From: Robiginitomaculum sp.
GTDB taxonomy: Bacteria > Pseudomonadota > Alphaproteobacteria > Caulobacterales > Maricaulaceae
Length of the DNA stretch: 12,319 nt
Direction: 5' to 3'
Assembly: GCA_002733485.1 (NCBI GenBank)
Contig: NVVU01000043.1
Span: 10,239 to 22,557, forward strand
The position numbers and the translations under genes were made by a program. Shown in pieces: positions 1 through 7,439 of the stretch. Under the pieces are notes generated by a model that worked only from the letters and a program-made list of their open reading frames with translations, searched no databases and had not been told where the DNA came from. Each line of letters begins with the position of its first letter. The stretch's first letter is position 1.

Positions 1-1
1 T

Positions 2-475
2 TGCGTTCAAATGGACCAAAAGCAACTAAAGGCTTTTAAAGATAATGCTTATGTTATTTTTGATGAAATTTCAGATAGCTACTCAAGCATGTTAAATATG
101 CCTCTCAAAGCAAAAAAATATACCGAAAAACGCCGAAAAACCACGACACCCAGGGTCGGAATTATCAACAAAACCGATCAAATATTGTGCTATCATCTGA
201 ATGGTACGGCCAAAGGCAAATGCGTTATCAAACCCGGAGGCACCAGAATTGTAGAATTAAGGCAGGATGTAAAAGGCAAACCGGAAAGCACCATGTTGAT
301 TACCGGAGGGATAAGCTGGGAAAAAGACGCAGATGGAACTGCACAGGTCAAAGACATGCAGATCTGTGCAAAGCGCACTTTTGATCAACAGAGTGGCAGC
401 AAGGCCTGGGCCATAAAGCCCGGGATTGAAGACGGGTGTTCTTATCCCGCCATTGAAGAAGAAAAAGGCAAATAA
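2..475 (+). CDS. Hypothetical protein, probably 5'-truncated by the window edge
   Basis: I do not recognise this protein. The first ATG is at 11, but the frame is open to the window edge and no ribosome binding site is visible in the few bases before it, so the true start is probably outside. From that ATG there are 154 residues. Residues 45-125 read like a compact beta-rich domain (V-G-I-I-N-K-T, then I-K-P-G-G-T-R, then L-I-T-G-G-I-S-W). Cysteines lie at about 60, 71, 119 and 143, a number and spacing that would allow two disulfides. That would suit an exported protein whose signal peptide lies upstream, but no signal is visible here. The N-terminal part is Lys-rich (residues 33-43) and the C-terminus is acidic then basic (EEEKGK). 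The gene is visibly more A+T-rich than the others, hinting at a different history. It ends 58 bp from the convergent monooxygenase gene. Confidence 0.55.
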   Translation, partial: CVQMDQKQLKAFKDNAYVIFDEISDSYSSMLNMPLKAKKYTEKRRKTTTPRVGIINKTDQILCYHLNGTAKGKCVIKPGGTRIVELRQDVKGKPESTMLITGGISWEKDADGTAQVKDMQICAKRTFDQQSGSKAWAIKPGIEDGCSYPAIEEEKGK

Positions 476-481
476 AGTGAG

Positions 482-517
482 GCAGTGACTTGAAGGGTTT
501 GGCTCTCAAGTCACTGC
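482..517. terminator. Hairpin between convergent genes, probable bidirectional terminator
   Basis: GCAGTGACTTGA at 482-493 pairs perfectly with TCAAGTCACTGC at 506-517, giving a 12-bp stem with a 12-nt loop. It lies between two convergent stop codons (475 on + and 533 on -), where a shared terminator is expected. The T-run is weak on both sides: TATTCC after the stem on +, and TTTATTT a few bases beyond it on -. Intrinsic termination is therefore likely but not textbook. Confidence 0.6.
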
Positions 518-532
518 TATTCCATGATCAGG

Positions 533-1495
533 TCAGGTGGAAATCCGGACTTTGGCGGCCTCGTATTGCGCGCTTAACCGTGCCACCAGATCGGCCACAT
601 CCGGCACATCATGAATCGTACCAATGCCCTGGCCACAGCCCCAGATATCGCGCCACGCCTTGGCATCCGATTTACCACCTGAGCCAAAATTCATTGATGA
701 AGGATCGGCCTCGGGCAAATTGTCCGGGTCCATACCCGCCGCCCGAATGGACGGAGCCAGATAATTGCCGTGAATGCCGGTAAAGAGCGATGAATTGATG
801 ATATCGTTAGCATTAGATTCCACCACCATCTGTTTATAGGCCTCCTGGGCGCGGGCCTCTTTGGTGGCGATGAACAGGGACCCGGCATAGGCCAGATCTG
901 CACCCATGGCCTGAGCCGCCAAAATGGCATCACCAGTGGCAATAGAACCAGAGAGCAAAAGCGGCCCGTCAAACCAGTCACGAATTTCCTGAATCAAGGC
1001 AAAGGGCGATAACGGCCCGGCATGCCCCCCGGCCCCGGCGGCCACCGCAATCAATCCATCGGCGCCCTTCTCGATCGCTTTGTGGGCAAAGCGGTTATTG
1101 ATGATGTCATGCAGCACCAGCCCGCCATAGGAATGCACCGCCTCGTTCACTTCGGGGCGTGCCCCTAACGAAGTGATCACCACCGGCACTTTATGCTTCA
1201 CACACATGGCCACATCTTCTTCCAGGCGCGTGTTCGACCGATGCACGATCTGGTTGACCGCGAAAGGAGCCGAGGGTGCATCGGGGTTGGCCGCATCATA
1301 GGCCGCCAACTCTTCCCTGATCTGTACCAGCCAGTCATCCAGCTGTTCAATGGGGCGGGCATTCAGGGACGGGAACGCCCCAACAATGCCGGCTTTGCAC
1401 TGGGCAATCACCAGTTCCGGGCCGGAAAGAATAAACATTGGCGCGCCAATCAGCGGCAGGCGCAAGCGCTCTTTTAAAAACGAGGGTAAAGACAA
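533..1495 (-). CDS. Nitronate monooxygenase family protein (FMN-dependent, 2-nitropropane dioxygenase-like)
   Basis: Members of this TIM-barrel flavoprotein family oxidise alkyl nitronates such as propionate 3-nitronate with O2, using FMN. Family marks seen are L-P-L-I-G-A-P-M-F at the N-terminal first strand, A-G-A-G-G-H-A-G carrying the presumed catalytic His (residue 158 from the start used here), the phosphate-binding stretch L-L-L-S-G-S-I-A-T-G followed by G-A-D-L-A-Y-A-G-S-L-F, and the C-terminal W-G-C-G-Q-G-I-G. I place the start at TTG 1495 (320 aa): a GGAG sits 7 nt upstream (1503-1506), and the resulting N-terminus begins immediately before the conserved LKERLRLPLIGAPMF. An in-frame GTG at 1540 would add 15 residues, has only a poor GGA upstream, and would place the dyad at 1510-1535 inside the coding region. 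The gene follows mfd on the same strand after about 78 nt, so read-through is possible. The true substrate is unknown; many family members are not nitronate oxidases. Confidence 0.85.
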   Translation of the reverse strand: MSLPSFLKERLRLPLIGAPMFILSGPELVIAQCKAGIVGAFPSLNARPIEQLDDWLVQIREELAAYDAANPDAPSAPFAVNQIVHRSNTRLEEDVAMCVKHKVPVVITSLGARPEVNEAVHSYGGLVLHDIINNRFAHKAIEKGADGLIAVAAGAGGHAGPLSPFALIQEIRDWFDGPLLLSGSIATGDAILAAQAMGADLAYAGSLFIATKEARAQEAYKQMVVESNANDIINSSLFTGIHGNYLAPSIRAAGMDPDNLPEADPSSMNFGSGGKSDAKAWRDIWGCGQGIGTIHDVPDVADLVARLSAQYEAAKVRIST

Positions 1496-1509
1496 ATTAG
1501 TACTCCAGG

Positions 1510-1535
1510 CATAGTGATGAACAGTGTTCACTATG
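1510..1535 (-). promoter_or_regulatory. Operator-like interrupted inverted repeat upstream of the monooxygenase gene
   Basis: On the + strand the site reads CATAG, TGA, TGAACA, G, TGTTCA, CTATG. The inner TGAACA-G-TGTTCA (1518-1530) is a perfect palindrome, and the outer CATAGTGA (1510-1517) pairs with TCACTATG (1528-1535). If one of the two tandem TGA triplets is removed, the whole becomes an 11-1-11 perfect palindrome. It lies just upstream of the GGAG/TTG start signal and downstream of a TGGACA that could be a -35 element on the - strand (1557-1552). The -10 region is poor. The layout resembles operators of TetR- or GntR-type repressors, but no regulator gene is in the window. A hairpin in the 5' leader RNA is an alternative reading. 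Confidence 0.4.
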
Positions 1536-1573
1536 GTCACATTGTCCGTAGCCCGTGTCCAGAAAAATGCGGC

Positions 1574-4500
1574 CTAGTCTACCAGATCCGCAATTTCTCG
1601 CACCGCCATTTCCACCCCGCGCAGGCGTTGCACTGGCTCTGGCCAATTGCCGCGCATAACCAGTTTTTGATCCGGGCGCAGCTTGTAACTGTTTGGATTA
1701 CGGCCCATCAGCTCCACCAGACCCAGCGGGTTGGTAAAGGCGGTGCCGCGAAACGTCATGACCACGCCTTTTGCTCCCGCATCTGCCTTTTCGATCCCGG
1801 CCTTTTTGCACAGGGCCTTGATCTGCATCACGCTGAGCAAATGTCTGGCCTCGTCGGGCAACGGCCCGAAACGGTCGATCAGTTCGGCGGCAAAGGCCTC
1901 GCGCTCCTCATGGCTGTCGGCACTGGCCAGACGGCGGTATAGCTGAAGGCGTACATCCAGATCCGGCACATAATGTTCGGGGATAAGCACGCTAACACCG
2001 GTGTTGATTTGCGGCGTCCATTCGGTATCGCTCTGGGCGCTGCCGGTTTTCATTTCGGCCACTGCTTCTTCCAGCATGGCCTGATACAGCTCCACCCCCA
2101 CATCGCGGATCTGGCCGGATTGTTCCTCGCCCAGCAGATTACCTCCGCCGCGCAAGTCCAGATCATGACTGGCCAGCGTAAAGCCTGCCCCCAGCGTATC
2201 CAGCGAGGAGAGTACTTTGAGGCGCGCCTCGGCGGTTTTGGTGATCTTGAATTTTGCCGGAATGGTCAGGTAAGCATAGCCGCGCACTTTCGAGCGCCCG
2301 ACCCGCCCGCGCAACTGATAAAGCTGCGACAAGCCAAAGCGGTCCGCCCGATGCACAATCAGCGTGTTAGCGGTGGGAATATCTAGACCAGACTCAATAA
2401 TGGTGGTGGATAAAAGCACATCATAACGCCCATCATAAAAGGCGGTCATGATGTCTTCCAGCTCGGACGGGCTCATTTGCCCGTGGGCGACAATATAGCT
2501 GACCTCGGGCGCGGAAGTGCGCAAGAACTCTTCGATTTCCTCAAGATCCAGAATGCGTGGCACGACAAAAAAGCTTTGCCCGCCGCGAAAACGCTCGCGC
2601 AACAACGCCTCGCGCACCGTCACCGTATCAAACGGGGCCACATAGGTGCGCACCGCCAGGCGGTCCACCGGCGGCGTGGCGATCAGGGATAGCTCGCGAA
2701 TACCGCTAAGCGCCATTTGCAGGGTGCGCGGGATCGGCGTGGCGGTCAGGGTCAACACATGCACATCAGTGCGTAAGGCTTTCAGCTGTTCCTTATGGCG
2801 CACGCCAAAATGCTGTTCTTCATCAATGACCATCAGGACCAGGTCGCGAAACTTTACCTGTTTTCCCAACAGTGCATGAGTGCCGATGACGATATCCACC
2901 TGGCCCGAGGCCAGTCCCTCTCGTGTGGCCTTGGCTTCCTTGGCGGGTACCAGACGGGACAGTCGGCCGATCCTGACAGGCCAGCCACGGAAGCGATCCT
3001 TAAACGTGCTATAATGTTGGCGAGCAAGCAACGTGGTTGGGGCTACCACGGCGACCTGCCGCCCGGTCATGGCCACCACAAAGGCTGCGCGCAGGGCAAT
3101 TTCGGTCTTGCCAAAGCCCACATCGCCGCAAATCAACCGATCCATGGGACGGCCCTTGGCCAGATCATCCAGCACATCGTCGATCGAGGATAATTGATCA
3201 TCGGTTTCGACAAAAGGAAAGCGGGCACAGAATTCGTCCCATTCCCCGGCAGGCGGGGAAATTACATCGGCGGAGCGCATTTCGCGCGCTGCGGCAATTT
3301 CAATCAGTTCACCCGCCATATCAAGCAGACGTTTTTTTGCCTTGGCCTTGCGCGCCTGCCAGGCGGCCCCGCCCAGCTTGTCCAGCGTGGCATTGGCCGA
3401 TTCAGTGCCATAACGCGACAATAGCTCGATATTCTCTACCGGGAGGAACAGCTTGTCCCCGCCCGCATAGTGCAATTCCAGACAATCATGGGGCGCTTCG
3501 CCAATATCCAGGGTTTTCAACCCGGCAAAGCGGCCGATCCCATGATCCACATGCACCACCAGATCCTCCGGGTGCAGGCTGGCCACTTCGGCAATAAAAT
3601 TGGCAGCGCGTTTTTTACGCCGGGCATGGGCCAGCCGGTCGCCAAGAATGTCCTGTTCGGCAATGACCACAAAGTCATCGGTCTCAAACCCATGATCCAG
3701 CGGCAGAACGGCACGGGCAATGGCTTTGGCCGGCAAAGCGCCAAATTCAAAAAACGCCTCGATTTTTCTGATACCGGAAACCCCGTGGTCTTCCAGTACA
3801 CCAGCGGTGCGTTCCGCTGATCCGGTGGACCAGCCGGCGATGAGTACCTTTTTTCCGCCTTCACGAAGGGCAGTAATGTGGCCGCGCACAGCATCATAAA
3901 CATTGGTGTTCGAGGTGGATCGCTCGGCGGTAAACACGCGCCCGGTTTTGCCGCCTGCATCCACCATGCCCGCCGTCGGTGGCAGGGGGAAAGGGGAAAA
4001 CTGACGAATATCCAGCCCCTTTATCTGGGCCTCAAATTGCGTGTCATTCAAATAAAGCGCACCCGGGTCCAGCGCCCGATAGGCCGGTGCCGACAAGGTG
4101 GATGCGGGGGCTTCGGCGGCCCCTTCGCGGCGGCTCTGGTAATAATCCTCGACCATTTTGACGCGCTCGGCCAGGGATTCGCCCGCCAGATGATCCAGCG
4201 TGATCAGGGCATCAGAGCCAAAATAATCAAACACCGTTTCCGTTTGCTCATAAAAGAGCGGCATCCAGTGCTCTACCCCCTGGGGACGTGCACCGGCACT
4301 GACCGCATCATAAAGCGCGTCGTTTTGCGCCGCGCCAAACGCACGCACAAAGCCGGTGCGAAACCGCGAAATGCTCTCTGGTGTCAGCAAGACCTCGCTG
4401 ACCGGGGCCAGCGTGCCCTTGTCCAGCGTTTTGGAAGAGCGCTGGGATTGGGGATCAAAACTGCGAATGCTTTCCAGGGTGTCGCCAAAAAAATCCAGCC

Positions 4501-5056
4501 GCACCGGCTCTACCCGCCCCGGCGGAAACACATCCACCACGCCGCCGCGCACCGCATAATCCCCCGGCTCCATCACCGTACCGGCACGGGCATAACCATT
4601 GATCTGTAAATGTTCGGTCAGGGCATCCATACCGATGCGCGAACCGCCGCGCGCCTCAAAACCGGCCTTGCCCAGCTCAATCCGGGGCGGCACACGCTGT
4701 GCCAGCGCATTAATGGTGGTAACCACCAGGCGCGCCGCCGGTTGCCCATCCTGCACCATGGCCCACAAGGTGCCCGCGCGGGTGGCGGCGATATCAGCCG
4801 CAGGCGATACCCGGTCATAAGGCAGACAATCCCATGCAGGCAGGCGCAATACCTCAATATCGGGGGCAAAAAACCCGCAGGCACCGGCAAAAGCCGCCGC
4901 GCGGGCATCATCGCGCGCCACAAAAACACTTAAACCGCCACGCGCACGGGCCGCATCGCAAAACAACAGCGCGTCATAACCTTCGGGTGCGCTGCCTATA
5001 TCCAGACGGCCCGGGGCCTTGGCGACCATTTTCAGCACATCGGATAGAGTGGCCAT
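1574..5056 (-). CDS. mfd: Transcription-repair coupling factor Mfd
   Basis: This SF2 DNA translocase recognises RNA polymerase stalled at lesions, pushes it off and recruits UvrA. At 1160 residues it has the usual family length and appears intact. In order: an N-terminal UvrB-homology region with L-P-A-W-D-C-L-P-Y-D-R at about 72-82; a CarD-like RNA polymerase interaction domain at about 493-552 (E-D-L-V-V-H-V-D-H-G-I-G-R-F); Walker A G-D-V-G-F-G-K-T-E at 644-652; Walker B D-E-E-Q at 745-748; motif III T-A-T-P-I-P-R-T-L; the second RecA lobe with I-E-S-G-L-D-I-P-T-A-N-T and Q-L-R-G-R-V-G-R-S; then the translocation (TRG) region and the C-terminal autoinhibitory domain. The ATG lies 2 nt after the sdhE stop, with a GGAG 9 nt upstream overlapping the end of sdhE, so translational coupling is likely. 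The sdhE-mfd order is widespread in Alphaproteobacteria. Confidence 0.98.
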   Translation of the reverse strand: MATLSDVLKMVAKAPGRLDIGSAPEGYDALLFCDAARARGGLSVFVARDDARAAAFAGACGFFAPDIEVLRLPAWDCLPYDRVSPAADIAATRAGTLWAMVQDGQPAARLVVTTINALAQRVPPRIELGKAGFEARGGSRIGMDALTEHLQINGYARAGTVMEPGDYAVRGGVVDVFPPGRVEPVRLDFFGDTLESIRSFDPQSQRSSKTLDKGTLAPVSEVLLTPESISRFRTGFVRAFGAAQNDALYDAVSAGARPQGVEHWMPLFYEQTETVFDYFGSDALITLDHLAGESLAERVKMVEDYYQSRREGAAEAPASTLSAPAYRALDPGALYLNDTQFEAQIKGLDIRQFSPFPLPPTAGMVDAGGKTGRVFTAERSTSNTNVYDAVRGHITALREGGKKVLIAGWSTGSAERTAGVLEDHGVSGIRKIEAFFEFGALPAKAIARAVLPLDHGFETDDFVVIAEQDILGDRLAHARRKKRAANFIAEVASLHPEDLVVHVDHGIGRFAGLKTLDIGEAPHDCLELHYAGGDKLFLPVENIELLSRYGTESANATLDKLGGAAWQARKAKAKKRLLDMAGELIEIAAAREMRSADVISPPAGEWDEFCARFPFVETDDQLSSIDDVLDDLAKGRPMDRLICGDVGFGKTEIALRAAFVVAMTGRQVAVVAPTTLLARQHYSTFKDRFRGWPVRIGRLSRLVPAKEAKATREGLASGQVDIVIGTHALLGKQVKFRDLVLMVIDEEQHFGVRHKEQLKALRTDVHVLTLTATPIPRTLQMALSGIRELSLIATPPVDRLAVRTYVAPFDTVTVREALLRERFRGGQSFFVVPRILDLEEIEEFLRTSAPEVSYIVAHGQMSPSELEDIMTAFYDGRYDVLLSTTIIESGLDIPTANTLIVHRADRFGLSQLYQLRGRVGRSKVRGYAYLTIPAKFKITKTAEARLKVLSSLDTLGAGFTLASHDLDLRGGGNLLGEEQSGQIRDVGVELYQAMLEEAVAEMKTGSAQSDTEWTPQINTGVSVLIPEHYVPDLDVRLQLYRRLASADSHEEREAFAAELIDRFGPLPDEARHLLSVMQIKALCKKAGIEKADAGAKGVVMTFRGTAFTNPLGLVELMGRNPNSYKLRPDQKLVMRGNWPEPVQRLRGVEMAVREIADLVD

Positions 5057-5058
5057 AC

Positions 5059-5337
5059 TTACCCGCTCCGGCCATCCCGGAGGGTTTCAGATAGCGGTTT
5101 AAAATCACGAATTTCTGCCATAATGGGCGTATCAAACGCGGCGGGCATTTCCACCTTGCCGGTAATCCAGTGATAAAGCGGGCCATCTTCCTCGGCTAGA
5201 ATAGCCTCAAACTGGTCCAGCTCATCAGCGCTCAGCGAAGCCAGGCGCCGGTCTGCGAAATTGCCCAAAATAAGGTCCATTTCCTTAAAGCCCCGATGCC
5301 ATGCCCGAAACAGCACACGTTTTTTTCGATTTTCCAT
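5059..5337 (-). CDS. sdhE: FAD assembly factor SdhE (succinate dehydrogenase assembly factor 2 family)
   Basis: SdhE is a small cytosolic chaperone that promotes covalent attachment of FAD to the flavoprotein subunit SdhA of succinate dehydrogenase. The 92-residue length fits the family. The N-terminal helix carries the signature R-A-W-H-R-G-F-K-E-M-D (RGxxE, needed for flavinylation in studied homologues), followed by L-I-L-G-N-F-A-D, L-S-A-D-E-L-D-Q-F-E, and E-E-D-G-P-L-Y-H-W-I-T-G. I chose ATG 5337 because the conserved domain begins four residues later. The frame is open to an ATG at 5400, but that adds a hydrophobic stretch foreign to the family. No ribosome binding site precedes 5337, while a TATAGC hexamer lies 7 nt upstream, so the transcript may be leaderless. 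It is the first gene of the sdhE-mfd unit. Confidence 0.93.
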   Translation of the reverse strand: MENRKKRVLFRAWHRGFKEMDLILGNFADRRLASLSADELDQFEAILAEEDGPLYHWITGKVEMPAAFDTPIMAEIRDFKPLSETLRDGRSG

Positions 5338-5344
5338 GGCGCTG

Positions 5345-5372
5345 GCTATAGGCCAAATTGCCCATAAAACAA
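5345..5372 (-). promoter_or_regulatory. Possible sdhE-mfd promoter, with a leaderless start
   Basis: Reading the - strand, TTGTTT (5372-5367) is followed after 16 nt by TATAGC (5350-5345). Seven more nucleotides lead to the sdhE ATG. Transcription would start at or next to the start codon, which fits the absence of a Shine-Dalgarno sequence. The -35 match is weak (3 of 6 positions). Confidence 0.3.
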
Positions 5373-5419
5373 ACGGCAAAACAGTGTTATTAAGCAGCAT
5401 AACTCTGGAGCATGCTCCC

Positions 5420-5452
5420 GTGTCATGATCCGGTCATAATTTTCTTGATACT
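5420..5452 (+). promoter_or_regulatory. Candidate PhoB box and -10 element ahead of the phosphodiesterase operon
   Basis: Two 7-mers, GTGTCAT (5420-5426) and CGGTCAT (5431-5437), each match CTGTCAT at 6 of 7 positions. They are separated by exactly 4 nt, the 11-bp period of known Pho boxes. A -10-like GATACT (5447-5452, 4 of 6 positions) follows 9 bp after the box, close to the spacing in E. coli phoA, where the box replaces the -35 element. The orientation agrees with the downstream gene. The inferred start site near 5459 leaves a leader of roughly 90 nt before ATG 5547. No PhoB or PhoR gene is in the window, and the assignment is by eye. Confidence 0.45.
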
Positions 5453-5546
5453 TCATTGTGATTCATGGAGTATATTCAGGTAAGTGCATACCGTGCAACT
5501 TGTCTGCTCGCCAATAGAGGCGGAAGCCGGTATGATAGGTACGGTA

Positions 5547-6542
5547 ATGACACAATATAAATTTTATATTCTGGCTTTGTGCGCCGGGTTCGGGTTATTG
5601 GCCCCCAGTGCGCACAGCGCATCGGACGTGACGCCGTCAATCCTGCGGGTACTGACCTATAACATCAATGCCCTGCCCAGCCCGGTTATTCGCCATAAAA
5701 CCGCACGTTTGAACCGCATTGCACAAATTCTCAGAGAACGCCGCGAACAGGGCACGCAACCTGATATTGTCGTCTTGCAAGAAGCCTTTGGGGAACGCTG
5801 TAATGTCATCATCGAACAAAGTGGCTACAAATATGTAGTGCGTGGCCCGGGGCGAAAATCCGGCAGAAACCCGCGCGGCACGTCCTGGGGGGTGGAAAGC
5901 GGCCGCTCCTATGCCAAGCGAGCAAAACCACAAAAATTCATGGGCAGCGGCCTGATCATCCTTAGTGATTATAAAATCACCAACCCGGTTTTCACGACCT
6001 TTAACGGCAAGGCCTGCGCCGGTCTGGATTGCCTGGCCAACAAAGCCATTGTGATGACGGAAATTACCATACCAGGCCTGGATAGCCCCGTTAAACTGGT
6101 CACCTCGCATTTTAATTCCAACCGTTCGGCCAAGGCGCCCGGAGCCGTTCGCCTGCGCGCGCACCAACAGCAAACCGACATATTGGCCAAATTTCTGGCC
6201 CGGACCACATCCATGAAAACGCCCTTGATTCTGGCAGGCGATTTTAATACCAGACTACCGGCTCGGTATCAGTATTTTCGCGAGGAAATTAACGCGCTGG
6301 ATGCCGCCGAGAGCTGCCTGAAAACCGGGATTTCCTGCGCGCTGGATACACAAACAACCCCCTCGGAAGTGCTGTACCTTACCGATGATAAACAGTTCTA
6401 CCGCTCTGGCAGCGCCACCTTGCTGACCCCGGTATATATAGAACGTAATTTTCGGGAACTCCTGGATGGGCGCGCCTTGTCCGACCACACCGGTTATGAA
6501 GTCCATTATGCGCTGGATACACCCGGCCAGGGCGGAAAATAA
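5547..6542 (+). CDS. Secreted EEP-superfamily phosphodiesterase, neutral sphingomyelinase-like
   Basis: The 331-residue protein starts with a signal peptide (K5, hydrophobic 6-19, likely cleavage after A-H-S at 24), so it acts outside the cytoplasm. The rest is an endonuclease/exonuclease/phosphatase fold, a metal-dependent phosphodiesterase. Key residues: T-Y-N-I-N with Asn39, L-Q-E with Glu79, G-S-G-L-I-I-L-S at 133-140, S-H-F-N-S-N with His188, G-D-F-N with Asp232 and Asn234, and S-D-H with Asp313 and His314. The segment G-L-D-C-L-A-N-K (159-166) is like neutral sphingomyelinases, which suggests a phospholipid substrate, but a nuclease or other phosphatase role cannot be excluded. Five cysteines follow the signal peptide (85, 157, 162, 259, 264), allowing disulfides. 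Start chosen at ATG 5547 (AGGT 6 nt upstream); ATG 5532 and GTG 5484 are in-frame alternatives. It is 3 nt from the next gene, and a candidate Pho box lies upstream. Confidence 0.85.
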   Translation: MTQYKFYILALCAGFGLLAPSAHSASDVTPSILRVLTYNINALPSPVIRHKTARLNRIAQILRERREQGTQPDIVVLQEAFGERCNVIIEQSGYKYVVRGPGRKSGRNPRGTSWGVESGRSYAKRAKPQKFMGSGLIILSDYKITNPVFTTFNGKACAGLDCLANKAIVMTEITIPGLDSPVKLVTSHFNSNRSAKAPGAVRLRAHQQQTDILAKFLARTTSMKTPLILAGDFNTRLPARYQYFREEINALDAAESCLKTGISCALDTQTTPSEVLYLTDDKQFYRSGSATLLTPVYIERNFRELLDGRALSDHTGYEVHYALDTPGQGGK

Positions 6543-6545
6543 GCC

Positions 6546-7397
6546 GTGCCGTTTTTGTGCCTAAATGATCGCCTGAGGGTGATGATGTTGATGATCGGGA
6601 TGGCTTTACCCGCCATTGCCAATGCTGATGTGCGCTCCAGCCCCACCGGCCCGCCGATTTATATCAAGGCCACCGAGCTGACCCTGGAAGATCGCGGCAG
6701 CAACTGGCACGGACGCTATGGCGCCGGCATTGCTTTGGTGCCCGAATTTGCAGGCTCTGGCGGATATGCTCTGGATCTGGATCTGGATCTCAAACTTTTC
6801 TGGAAAAACACATTTTTCATTGAAAACGGCACCATGGGGGTCATTGCCTTTAACAACCGGATCTGGCGTGCAGGGATGCTGGTGCGAGGCGTACAAGGCA
6901 GACGAGTACGCAATCTTCCCGAACCAATAAAGGGTCTTGGCAAAGTCGATGCCCGGCTGGATGGCGGCGTCTTTGTTGGCGTGTCTTTGTATAAAACCTA
7001 TCTGACGGGCGAGTTTTTTACCGACCTTTCCGGTGTCACCGATGGCGAGACGTTCAATCTAGAAACCGGCTACACCATGGAGCTGAGTCGCAAGACAAGA
7101 CTGGTCCCCTATATCCGCCTTAAATGGGGTTCCGGTCAGCACTTACAGAAGTTTTTCGGTGTCAATACCGCCCAGTCCCTGGCTACTGGATTGACTCCCT
7201 ATTATGCCAAAATGAGTCTTTATGAGAGCATTGCCGGTATGGTATTTGAAAATGACCTTGGAAAAAACTGGCGTCTGGGGGCCAGCGCACATATGGGTTT
7301 TTTGCACGGAGCGGCAGGGAACAGCCCTATCACTCGCAGCCAGTATGGCAGTCGTGGCCAGTTCACAGCGCGTATCAAGCTGTTGAAAACTTTTTGA
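6546..7397 (+). CDS. MipA/OmpV family outer-membrane protein
   Basis: This is a predicted outer-membrane beta-barrel of 283 residues. A signal peptide (R9 and R11, hydrophobic 12-22, cleavage after A-N-A at 27) directs export. Family marks are the early strand G-A-G-I-A-L-V-P-E-F-A-G-S (59-71), the central L-K/G-L-G-K-V-D-A-R-L-D-G-G-V-F turn, the later F-F-G-V-N segment, and alternating hydrophobic strands ending in an aromatic residue (L-L-K-T-F), typical of barrel assembly. GTG 6546 lies 3 nt after the phosphodiesterase stop and keeps a charged n-region. ATG 6585, with GAGGG 5 nt upstream, is a possible shorter start but leaves a signal peptide with no positive charge. Characterised family members include MipA, a scaffold linking a murein hydrolase to a murein synthase, and OmpV porin-like proteins. 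The role here is unknown; co-transcription points to a joint task with the phosphodiesterase. Confidence 0.82.
   Translation: MPFLCLNDRLRVMMLMIGMALPAIANADVRSSPTGPPIYIKATELTLEDRGSNWHGRYGAGIALVPEFAGSGGYALDLDLDLKLFWKNTFFIENGTMGVIAFNNRIWRAGMLVRGVQGRRVRNLPEPIKGLGKVDARLDGGVFVGVSLYKTYLTGEFFTDLSGVTDGETFNLETGYTMELSRKTRLVPYIRLKWGSGQHLQKFFGVNTAQSLATGLTPYYAKMSLYESIAGMVFENDLGKNWRLGASAHMGFLHGAAGNSPITRSQYGSRGQFTARIKLLKTF
6771..6788 (+). repeat. Three tandem CTGGAT hexamers inside the MipA/OmpV gene
   Basis: CTGGAT occurs three times in a row and encodes (Leu-Asp)3 within the strand A-L-D-L-D-L-D-L-K-L-F of the barrel. Each unit is two codons, so slippage would lengthen or shorten the strand without breaking the frame. 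Confidence 0.8.
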
Positions 7398-7433
7398 GCG
7401 CAAAATCAGTGGCGAAACCGCGCTGTCCTGGTT

Positions 7434-7439
7434 TATAAT
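7434..7439 (+). promoter_or_regulatory. recG -10 element, probably giving a leaderless mRNA
   Basis: A consensus TATAAT ends 6 nt before the recG ATG (7446), so transcription would begin at the A of the start codon. No Shine-Dalgarno sequence is present in the intervening CGGCGT or just before it. No good -35 hexamer is seen at 16-18 bp (TGGCGA at 18 bp, 3 of 6 positions). Confidence 0.45.

Noticed and set aside
3878..4609. 243-codon open frame on + inside mfd
   Set aside because: It is antisense to the conserved mfd coding sequence, lacks recognisable domains, and its length is explained by the GC-skewed codon positions of mfd.
5338..5400. Longer SdhE with a hydrophobic, signal-like N-terminus from ATG 5400
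   Set aside because: SdhE is a roughly 90-residue cytosolic protein beginning just before the basic helix; the extension overlaps the likely promoter.
5407..5418. Perfect 12-bp palindrome GGAGCATGCTCC in the divergent region
   Set aside because: A 12-bp palindrome is expected a few times by chance in a window of this size, and it has no clear spacing relation to the candidate promoters.
5452..5466. TTCAT repeated twice after the candidate Pho box
   Set aside because: The period is 10 bp, not the 11 bp of Pho-box units, and only five bases match; I do not count it as a further unit.
7397..7424. AGCGC/GCGCT inverted repeat between the MipA/OmpV gene and recG
   Set aside because: Five base pairs with an 18-nt loop and no T-run is too weak to call a terminator.
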